From Trebouxia sp. TZW2008 (taxonomy: Eukaryota > Chlorophyta > Trebouxiophyceae > Trebouxiales > Trebouxiaceae), in contig BDIU01000514.1 of NCBI GenBank assembly GCA_002118135.1, positions 187-21,100 on the forward strand: a stretch of DNA of 20,914 nucleotides, read 5' to 3'. Position numbers and translations under genes: made by a program. This document shows positions 11,701-18,731 of this stretch, piece after piece (positions within the stretch are counted from its first letter, which is position 1; each line of letters begins with the position of its first letter). The notes beneath the pieces were generated by a model. The model was not told the origin of the DNA. It saw nothing but the letters and a program-made list of their open reading frames with translations, and made no database searches.

Positions 11701-14700
11701 GCGAACTCGTCCACCAATGGCACCAAAGGTTGAGAGATCTGCAGCAGAGCTACTGGTTTGACCATGCCTGACACCAACATGTGGATGTATGCGCAGTGAG
11801 GGAAGCGATGTATGGACAGCCCAACACAAGCTTTGTTGTGCAAAGAAGAGCAAATATGATGTATGCCATAAGTAGCAGTCACTGACAAGCTTTACCTGTG
11901 CAAGATGGACTGCACAGAGCTGCAGCTGCGACTGCAGATAACAAATTTTTTGCCATATGGCTGCAGATGCCATCAGGTAGGAGGCAACAGCTATAGACAT
12001 ATGGACATCCCTTGTCAAGTTGCGAACAATAGCACACACTGTGTCAATTTTTATGCATCAAGCTGCCTCAAGCAACACAAGACAAATTGGCAGATACACC
12101 TCAGAGCTCATGAAACACCGCTTTGGGGATTGCAATCAATGCTGTGTAATCTACAATGTGACTAAGGTGTGCATCTTGGTGTTACTGTCATTGCGGGCAT
12201 GCTGGCCAACCTACCACTGTTTGATTTTTGTCTATGACACCCATCAGTCGGCGCAGGAGCAGCATATCTATAGCAATGTGATCGCCAATGCCAGGCCGCT
12301 GAACCTTGACTGCTACAGTCTCCCCTGTGGCACGCAGAATGCCCTTGTACACCTGAATGCCAGGAGCAACAGCCTTCAGGGGCACAAAACAAGCTGGCAT
12401 ACTGTGCACATGTCTTTCATAAACAGGAGCATCTCCATGCTGCTGACTGAGATTGCCATAATGCACCTGGAGCATGCAGGGCTGTGCTTGTTGAATGACA
12501 TCAATACAGCACCTCAATACATTTGGGCAAGGCATGTTGACACTGAGGCTGAGAAACCTGTCCAAGGGAAGCAGCAGCAACCGGTTCAGCAGAAAGCTGA
12601 GAGAACACATCCCCAATGCTGGCCTTGAGCTCTTCTTCTATGACTGCCATTGCTATATCTGTTGGGAATGGCTGTAACCTATCTTGCAAGTCTGCAAGCA
12701 CCTGCAATTTACAGTGAAGCAGTGAATCATCATACGTGATACACAGATACACAAGGCAATGTGCCCCAATGCTAGCCTGTGACGCATCTTCTACTTCTTC
12801 TGCAGTCTGTCATGCAGGTCTGCTAAGACTTGCACTTGACAGAGAGGCACAACTGAAGTGATTGAGTCGGTGATGCTGCATGCAACTCGATTGTCAGAGC
12901 CCTAAAGCAACACATGAATGCTGGAAAAGAATGCAATTCAGGACATGAGCACCTGCATGTCTCATCCCTATCACATATTTGCCAGTCAAGTCAGCACACG
13001 TGCATCTGCATGTCTCAAACTTTCCACGCAGTTGCCAGTCAAGCTTAGCACAGTTGCATCTGCATGCCTCATACCTACAACGTAGTTGTCAGTGGGCTTC
13101 AGTGCACTTGCAACAGCAGTTCCCACATCCATCATGCACGTATAAGAAAGTTGGCACGTTTGCATCTGTGTGTCTCATGCCTGCCATGCACATGTCATTC
13201 AATGTATTTATGCCTGCATGCCTCATGTCTACCATGGTTTGGCAAGAAGCCTCAGCACAGCCATGCTGCCATGTCAGGCTTCTCAGTTGCAAAGCAGGGT
13301 GCATGCACTGAGCTTTGCGGCATGTCAGACATGTCAGGACCGTAAACCTCAAGCTATGCTGACATGTCTGGCATGCCGCAAAGATCAGTGCATGCAGTTT
13401 GCCTTGCAGCATTTGCTTACTCAGAGCCTGACATTGTGACGAGACTGTGGTCAAGGCGTCTTGCAGGCAGCCTGAGCTTGACAGCAGACAGCAAAGCAGG
13501 GCTATAGCAGCCGAGCAATGAGTGCCTAACAGCAGGCAATACAGCAAGACAGAGTAGCTGCCCCATTGACGTTAACAGCAAGCATGTAGAGATTCTGTGA
13601 CCCTGCTCAAAGCATGCAGAGGCAATGAAGTGCCTTTATACAGCCGATGTTGCATCGCGACTCTCAGCAAAGACAAATTGGGGTATAGGGGGAAAAAAGT
13701 TGTGACCAAAGCAGTCTTTGCCAAGAGGAGGTACTGTGCTTCTAACTAGAGACATTTCGATATAAGCTTCAATGTATTCAGTATGAGGACAGGCTACTGT
13801 ATCTCCAAGTACGCTTCTGGGGACAGGTCTGAACCAAGGGTTGACAGAGCCTGACCCAGAACAGTCGCCTGTCTTCAGTTTATGACCGCTTGTGGTCAAT
13901 CATTGTGGATCACTGCCATCAGTCGACCACTGCCTCTAGTCAGTTACTGCTTCAGCATACCTCCAAATATGGCTTTGGCAGCTAGTCGGGGCGGGATGAC
14001 AAGGTCTCACCCACAGTGATTGACTGCCTTCAATCAATGACTGCCTTCAATGTGTTGCTGTCAATTACTACCTTCAGTCAAATCACTGCCCTCAGTCAAC
14101 CACTGCTTTGGCATACCTCTAAGTACGGCTTTGGCAGCAAGTCTGGGCGGGATGACAGAGCCTGACCACTTTGACAAAAGATGGTTCAAGTTTGGTCAGC
14201 AAGTCTGTATAAGGAGAAGTAACTGTACCTCCAAGTACGGTTTTGGTAACAGGTCTGGGCGGGAGGATAGAGCCTGGCCCACTTTGACGAAAGATGGCCC
14301 AAGTTTGGTTAGCAAGTCCCGCAGCTGAGTTGCGCGCTTCTGCATGTTTGCCTCTACACTCCCAGTGGCGTAGTCCTGCAGATATGGAAGTTTGATGCTT
14401 TGCTCACTTGTGCACCACCTGCTCACCGCTGCCAACTACGAGAAGGCTTGACATGCAAAGCAGATATGACAATCACCAGCAGTATGCAATGATCAACCTG
14501 CAGCTGTGTAGACAAGTCCACAGAGAGATTAAGCAAGCTGTTGCTGGTGCTGGCAACATCATCAGCAATGCTGAGCCATGCTTGGATTGCTCTGGCTGGA
14601 CATTTGCTTAAAATTGCATTGCCTACATCTGTCCAAACATTGCTCTTTTAGTGGAGATATGCAACACAGCCAAATGCATACTGTCTGATCCTGGAGCGTT

Positions 14701-15431
14701 GAGCAGGACGGCGTACACTCTGTTGAGCAAGTCACAAGATGTGCTTGTCCGTCACAGCTGCAATGGACCAAGCGCTAGCCAGACTGATGATAGCGCCTAC
14801 AGCATGATGGCCAAGAAATTCTGACATGCTTTCAACCAATTTTGTGCTTGACATGTTCTATGAGACTGTAGCCCAACACACAAGGTGCTTCTGGTATCAG
14901 CCACTGTTTGCGCACACCTTGAGTATGCGTGCAAGGAAGGCGCCAACAGCTGCAGCAATCTGGATAGCTCTAGCTCGGACTTTGCCACCTCTCCGTTTGA
15001 GCACCAAAGCCAGTCTGTCTGGGTCATACTTGATGCCAAGCTCTCTCAGCAGCTCTGGCATATCTGGCTCCATTTGTTTCACCTCTGTAGCATTAATCTG
15101 CACATGCAGATGCAGTATGCAGGCCTGGTCTACAGCACACTGCACGCATGCCTCCCAGCAGGCAAGATTCGTTGAGGCAGCTTACCCAGTCCTGCTGACC
15201 GCGTTCAGTCAGAAACCAGCCACCAGGACTGGATCGAGCTTGAGATGGTGGAGGCGCGGTCTTGAGGGCTGCCTGTGTCTGAGGTGCACCAGGTGACAGT
15301 CTGCCATGTGCGCTTGGTGCCTTGGACGTGTGCGAGAAGAAACGTCCCTGCCGATATGCTTGACAGCCGCGCGATGCCATATGCAGGCCGCCATGGCACT
15401 GTGTGCCACTCGCACCCCACGCAACTGGCAT
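5727..15431 (-). CDS. ABC1K: ABC1K / UbiB-family atypical kinase, plastid type, 12 exons, 829 aa predicted
   Basis: Atypical kinase of the ABC1/ADCK/UbiB family; plastid relatives work at plastoglobules on prenylquinone (tocopherol, plastoquinone) metabolism. Exons: 15431-15186, 15097-14918, 14375-14229, 12701-12558, 12352-12215, 11738-11575, 11160-11003, 9775-9472, 8093-7947, 7780-7656, 6591-6437, 6308-5727. Phases close exactly (2490 nt). Key motifs in order: KVGQ of the KxGQ motif (173-176), AAAS alanine-rich loop (233-236), ATP lysine in VAVKVQRPG (K255), ELD (304-306), catalytic loop HADPHPGN (387-394), DFG (407-409). All diagnostic residues are present, so it should be functional. Exon 1 (82 residues) is rich in S, A, R and P with almost no acidic residues until its end, as in a transit peptide. 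The C-terminal ~245 residues are a lineage-variable extension. An in-frame stop just upstream of 15431 supports the start; Met at 15378 is an alternative. The exon 12 acceptor (cgctag) is the least certain. Confidence 0.95.
6640..6704 (-). pseudogene. Partial copy of ABC1K exon 11 (5' edge) in intron 10
   Basis: Read on the minus strand, 6686-6640 matches the start of exon 11 (DDVRQ; the copy reads DDVRQDLAQRFGNP and then hits TAG). The flank to 6704 matches the real acceptor flank (TTGAAC, TACAAA), but the acceptor TGCAG has become TGTG. It lies upstream of exon 11 in transcription order. Stop and lost acceptor together make it a dead copy. Confidence 0.75.
7062..7300. repeat. Degenerate 43-bp tandem repeat, about 6 units, in ABC1K intron 10
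   Basis: The core AGCATGTGCAG or a variant recurs at about 7074, 7117, 7160, 7185, 7228 and 7271. Spacing is 43, 43, about 25, 43 and 43 bp, so one unit is truncated. Between cores lies an A-rich stretch containing GAGACAAG. The plus strand reads open in several frames here only because the units lack stops. Confidence 0.8.
7816..7866 (-). pseudogene. Partial copy of ABC1K exon 9 (3' edge) in intron 9
   Basis: The plus-strand string GCAGGGTCAGTGAGCAGGCG occurs both here and in the 3' part of exon 9 (7947-8093). Read on the minus strand the copy gives MACRLLTDPAAQL against MARRLLTDPAPQL in the exon. The copy ends in ACGTGC where the real exon has the GTGAGT donor. It lies downstream of exon 9 in transcription order. 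Confidence 0.7.
8121..8790 (-). pseudogene. Five or six tandem partial copies of ABC1K exon 9 (5' edge) in intron 8
   Basis: Read on the minus strand, segments at about 8183-8121, 8300-8232, 8388-8325, 8493-8438 and 8570-8528, and more weakly near 8790-8748, align with the first ~20 codons of exon 9 (VPAYYALILRSLTVLEGL). The copy at 8300-8232 reads VPAYYALILHSLTVLE in frame and keeps a CTGCAG acceptor; 8493-8438 reads on to a TAA stop; 8388-8325 begins VPAYYIPIL; 8183-8121 has a TAA after five codons. All lie upstream of the real exon, and most keep a TGCAG-type acceptor. They lack the second half of exon 9 and its donor. Confidence 0.75.
9824..9877 (-). pseudogene. Partial copy of ABC1K exon 8 (5' edge) with the DFG motif lost
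   Basis: Read on the minus strand from 9877, after a CTGCAG acceptor, the copy follows the exon 8 start nearly base for base (NLSATTSGDLVYL against NLLATTSGDLVYL). It then reads QVG where the kinase has the catalytic DFG. Similarity ends a few codons later. It lies about 100 bp upstream of the real exon 8 acceptor. Confidence 0.8.
10024..10531. repeat. 43-bp minisatellite, 12 units in strict register, ABC1K intron 7
   Basis: The string CAGCTTACTGTCAG and close variants begin at 10024 and recur every 43 bp to 10497, with no insertion or deletion over 12 units. Units differ only by scattered substitutions. On the minus strand each unit carries CTGCAG (acceptor-like) followed 11 nt later by GTAAGC (donor-like). 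The array lies between exon 8 and the exon 7 copy. Confidence 0.95.
10825..10952 (-). other. Candidate alternative exon 7b of ABC1K (in-frame copy of exon 7)
   Basis: Read on the minus strand, 10952-10825 is open for 42 codons with one extra base at each end, the same phases as exon 7. Its 3' part aligns closely with exon 7: TLRQLLE and YFHADPHP are identical, and the same GTATGA donor follows. In the last 27 codons I count about six synonymous and six nonsynonymous codon changes; all three changes within YFHADPHP are synonymous. A CAGTCAG acceptor lies directly upstream. Joining exon 7 to 7b would shift the frame, so only one could be used per transcript. It may equally be a young pseudo-exon. 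Confidence 0.5.
11339..11395 (+). repeat. AATTC-rich leader plus small hairpin, possible repeat-element end, ABC1K intron 6
   Basis: An ACAATTCAATTCAATTTATT leader is followed by TTTTTACTGTC and then a short stem (GACCC with GGGTC around a 7-nt loop). A similar arrangement, with an ATCAATCAATC leader, TTTACAGTC and a GGGGT/ACCCC stem, occurs at 15637-15692. The two may be ends of one dispersed repeat family, though no longer element body is visible. Confidence 0.4.
12764..12835 (-). pseudogene. Partial copy of ABC1K exon 4 (5' edge) in intron 3
   Basis: Read on the minus strand from about 12835, the copy gives VLADLHDRLQ where exon 4 has VLADLQDRLQ, then KK and an in-frame TAG. Further on, the GAAGAAG and GGCTAGCAT stretches match the middle of exon 4 after an internal deletion of about 25 bp. 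It sits upstream of the real exon 4 acceptor (12701). Confidence 0.75.
12950..13240. repeat. Degenerate ~54-bp tandem repeat in ABC1K intron 3
   Basis: The motif GCATCTGCATGYCTCA and its variants recur at about 12953, 13003, 13059, 13160 and 13217, with a gap consistent with one more decayed unit near 13110. Between them lie CAGTCAAG-like and TTGCCAG-like stretches. Divergence is much higher than in the 43-bp array at 10024-10531. Confidence 0.65.
13271..13434. repeat. Long inverted repeat (foldback hairpin) in ABC1K intron 3
   Basis: The inner arms 13300-13337 and 13359-13396 are reverse complements over 38 bp with two mismatches, around a 21-nt loop. Pairing continues outward with small gaps (ATGTCAGGCT on the left against AGCCTGACAT on the right), giving arms of about 67 and 76 nt. 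The inner stem carries TGCATGCACTGA and GACATGTC. In RNA this would form a very stable hairpin, in either strand's transcript. Confidence 0.9.
13803..14205 (-). pseudogene. Three tandem partial copies of ABC1K exon 3 (3' edge) in intron 3
   Basis: Segments 14205-14117, 14010-13961 and 13858-13803 on the minus strand repeat the end of exon 3, which encodes the KxGQ motif and the RPDLLPKPYLE stretch. The nearest copy keeps LLTKL, PSFVKV and a GTATGC donor but has lost one base in the GGCCAG of KVGQ, shifting the frame. The middle copy has TAG within RPDLLP and keeps a GTATGC donor. The last has ATACAG instead of the GTACAG donor. Copy starts are 112, 156 and 158 bp apart. All lie downstream of exon 3 in transcription order. 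Confidence 0.85.
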
Positions 15432-16310
15432 AGGAACGGACTCGACTAGTCGCGGATCAGACGTGGAGGGTCTGTTCCTCCAGCAAGCTCAGACGTTGCT
15501 TTCCCGGCCACGATTCAATTCAACACTTGCTCGTGCAGGGGACACGAAACATAGTCATTGCATGCAGCTTGTTGTAGCTACTAGCGCAGATGCAGATCTG
15601 CTGACACAGTTACAGATCTGACTACTCAATCATCATCAATCAATCAATCAATGGAATTTACAGTCCGGGGTAGGGAGCCAGATGTGACCCCTCCACCCTT
15701 TCCATTCTTTCCACTCTTCCCACTCCTTTTTAAAAGAAAGGGGAGAGAGAAGGGGTAGAAAGACCAACCGAAAGGTAGAGGGAGAAGAGGGGGAAGAGGG
15801 GGAAGGGTAGAAACCTTCGTCTCATCATCAGCAACAGCGTCAACTTACTTCTTTCTTTACAGCTGTATAGGTCATATCAGCATGTCTTTCACGAGTTGTG
15901 AGACACATGCCGTACAGTCTGAAGGTTGACAAGGCTTTAGGAAGTCATTTAAACCCACTATGACCTGGATGCGGTCATTTATTTTATGTATTACAGCCTT
16001 GTCTTCACTATAACAACGGTATGCTGTCAATTATCGTCACTTTGAAGTAACAACACCTCAACGTAAGGACCAAAATCTTGCTAACAGAGGCAGTCGTTAT
16101 ATCACAAAAATTACCATAAACCATATCAAGTAAAACGTACGACGGTGTCAGGGTTCACGAAGAGCTGTGATGCAGTCATAGTTGCAAGTGCTGTCTATGT
16201 ACCATGTTTGAAGCTGCAATCAAGGCGGTTACCATGTATCTTGTGTGATGCACTTTCCTTTGCCCTCTCCGTTTGACAGCGTATTTATTTGCTATGCCAG
16301 GTTTGATTAT
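15432..16310. promoter_or_regulatory. ABC1K upstream region (promoter/5' UTR), no gene recognised
   Basis: This stretch lies directly upstream of the ABC1K start codon. It contains the CAATCAATCAATCAATGG run and GGGGT/ACCCC stem (15637-15692), a pyrimidine-then-purine tract (listed separately), and an A/T-richer part from about 15840 to 16300 with no convincing coding frame on either strand. A 72-codon plus-strand frame at 15403-15621 overlaps the ABC1K first exon and shows no domain. Confidence 0.45.
15689..15814. repeat. Pyrimidine tract followed by purine tract, upstream of ABC1K
   Basis: On the plus strand about 45 nt of nearly pure C/T (CCCTCCACCC, TTCTTTCCACTC) turn at a TTTTTAAAAG centre into about 80 nt of nearly pure A/G, including GGAAGAGGGGGAAG-type repeats. 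The two halves are partly complementary around the centre, so the tract can fold back, and each half can adopt triplex-like structure. It sits about 260-380 bp upstream of the ABC1K ATG. Confidence 0.75.
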
Positions 16311-16313
16311 CAG

Positions 16314-17496
16314 GCAACAGTCTTTCTTCTTGGATCGTCTGTGGGGCAAACAATGGAAGTGCTCTGGGTCGAAGCTTCATAAGAGAAACTTCTGCAGGTC
16401 TGTTTGAAGCAGATAATCACTCAGCTATTGATGCCCCATCAGCCCCAGAGCAGCCTGACATACTCCTTAAAGTTGCTCCCTAAAGGTGGCACCATTTCCG
16501 CAGCGCTGGTTGTGGCAGGCGGTAGCTCAGTCTTTATTGTTGCAGTGCTGATCACGCCCAACCACAAGCTTGGTTGCTGTGTAGCATTTGGTGTGAGAGG
16601 CGCTGAGGTGCGCATTATTTGCACCATTATTGATGGCCTTCCATGCTCAGCGCATGTACTTACTTATGCTGAGAGGGAATTCAACATGAAGTTGCATGCT
16701 GACCAAGGTGAAGCTGCTGGCCAGGTCTGAGAGTAAGGTTTCAGACAAAGGTTGTTGCTTTGTGCTGTGTTCTGATATTGCTATGTGCTGTCTTCTGATG
16801 TGCTAGGATGTGGTTTGACAAATGATAGGCAACTGACATCAGGGCGTGTTCAGCAGGCACAATGGATGTTGACTGCTTCCTCTGTCAATTGCGGCAAAGA
16901 CCTGAGCAGCATGGCAGTGACCAGAGACATGCGGGAGAACTTGATGGTGGCAAACTTTAGTACAGCAACATACAGTCTTGACAGCTGCAGAACAGTCAGA
17001 GCCAGTGCCACAGCTCAGTACACTCACTATCACTGCTTGGAGTCTGTAGGACTTTAGATGCTAAATGGGTAGCTTGCATCACATCCGCAGGTACTACTGT
17101 ACCTCTGTAGCATGCTTTTTGCAGGTTGCTATACCAAGTACTCACCGGTGTCTTACATCCTTTAGGTCTGCTTTGACAAGCATGCAACAAAGCAGGTGTT
17201 GTGCATGGTAGTATCCACAGATACATGTTATACAAAAGTGATGCACATTGTTGCAGTCACTAGAACACTTACTGCCACAGTTTCCGTTTCCCAAGTCCTT
17301 TGTTAACAATGACGAGCAGATGCATGCAACAGCCGAGGTGTTTGGCAGTTCGTGCAAGCATAAGTTGGCCAGCATGTTACATGGCACAGCCATGGTGTTC
17401 AACAGGAGATTGTTACACAAAAGTCAAGCGACTGCAAAGCTGCCAGCTACAGATGCTCTCTTCTTGATTAGGAGGTGGGCATGGCCGTGCCTTTGA
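16314..17496 (+). other. Coding-like plus-strand segments, unassembled hypothetical gene or remnant
   Basis: Four stretches read like coding sequence on the plus strand. (a) 16314-16483, after a TATCAG acceptor-like site, is hydrophilic and includes RETSAGLFEADNHSA, ending at TAA. (b) 16404-16730 overlaps it in another frame and is hydrophobic (AALVVAGGSSVFIVAVLI). (c) 16785-17057 includes MAVTRDMRENLMVANF. (d) 17248-17496, after a GTTGCAG site, includes LLPQFPFPKSFVNNDEQ. I recognise no family and could not chain them by phase with clean GT-AG introns. Options are a real gene with unusual splicing, a decayed gene or a noncoding transcript. Confidence 0.25.
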
Positions 17497-18731
17497 GGTA
17501 AGACCTTGTCGTTCTGAATGACTTGCAAAGTGTGTTGGGTCCTCAAACAAGCCTTTTATCCTGGCTTGATGGCTGCTCCTGTTCTTATGCTACACCATGT
17601 TTTGGAGATTTGACTGACAGGGGTACACGTATGGTGTATGCATGTAGGAATCTAAGTGGCCTGGGCTGTCGCGTCCTGTAGTCCATCTGAGAGGCATGGC
17701 CGTACCAAAAACTGCTGCGATTCACTTTTGATTTTGCAGCCTGTTGACCGGTTCAGTGTGACATGAGGCGCGAAGCTTTGCAGAATATTATGAAGCAAAT
17801 TGCATGCATGGGTAAGCGGTCCCATGCAAGGGGTGACCAACATGGTGACCTTTTAACCACAACCTCTTGTTCTCTTGAAGCAGTAAGTCACAGATGCTGT
17901 TCAGGTGGTGTGCCTATAGACCCTTATGTAACTGAAACAGGTACTCATCCTTGGTTTGAACTTAACACCATAATGCTGGAAGTGATTCAACCTTTTGTCC
18001 TTTGTGTCACGTCCCGAGAGTTGGACCCCTTTAGGACTACCTAGGATTGCAACCTTGTAGATCTAAAGGTTCTGTTGCACCCTTTCAGAATCGCACGCAG
18101 ACTGTCCTCACAGAGTTCTTCAGATCTGCACCATTGCAAATCTGCAAGAATCCGCACTGTGCAGTTTTGCACTGATGCAGATCTGCATTGATGCAGATCT
18201 ACACGCGCACAGTTCCACGAGGCTGCAGGGTCGTGCAGCTTTATGCAGCCTAGACCTTTGCGGAAAGGCAGAGTCGCAGATCATCATAGATCTATACAGT
18301 CGCAGCATCCTTCGATTTGGCAGGAGGCAGAGCTGCATGGATCTTAACTTTCGGGGTTCCTTGCACTGCTTAGCCTAAAGAGTTTGTCCCGTTCTTTACG
18401 GCAGTGGGGATGCATAGCTTCGCACATCTTTGCAATCATGCAAAAGCACTGTGTAGCTGATAATTGCCCAGTTGATGTATTACATGTACTGCCTAGCAAT
18501 GCACATCAGCTGCACGCATGTCGAGTGTTGGTCAAGACTCACTGACTAGGACACACTGTGACACTTGGCAACAACACTAGATGATACAGCTGATGACTTT
18601 AAAATTCACTGAACTTTGCTGTGCCAGACTCTGAAACTTTCTGATGTCCACAACTACCAGGCTAGATTGTACAGTCAAACAAAATTCCGCAGCTAGTGCA
18701 CCAGTAATTACAGTAATGCAGCTAACAGCAC
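17497..18731. other. Intergenic region with 3' flank of the unknown minus-strand gene
   Basis: No gene is recognised. A short plus-strand frame starting at ATG 17763 (MRREALQNIMKQ) ends at a GTAAGC donor-like site, but no partner exon was found. On the minus strand TGTAA occurs at 18712-18708 and 18483-18479, candidate poly(A) signals for the gene ending at 18732. The AGATCTGCA repeats at 18119-18212 are listed separately. Confidence 0.4.
18119..18212. repeat. Cluster of (C)AGATCTGCA-like repeats
   Basis: The motif AGATCTGCA or a near variant occurs at about 18120, 18137 (AAATCTGCA), 18179 and 18196 (AGATCTACA), with further ATCTGCA or CATAGATCTAT-like pieces out to about 18300. AGATCT is palindromic, so the cluster is also a set of small palindromes. 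Function unknown. Confidence 0.55.

Noticed and set aside
12020..12628. 202-codon plus-strand open frame
   Set aside because: It is antisense to ABC1K exons 4 and 5, whose minus-strand reading gives unmistakable kinase motifs; the plus frame is a shadow.
13089..13547. 152-codon minus-strand open frame in ABC1K intron 3
   Set aside because: It runs through the 54-bp repeat and the foldback hairpin, is Cys/Leu/Met-rich as expected from repeat translation, and has no domain or splice partners.
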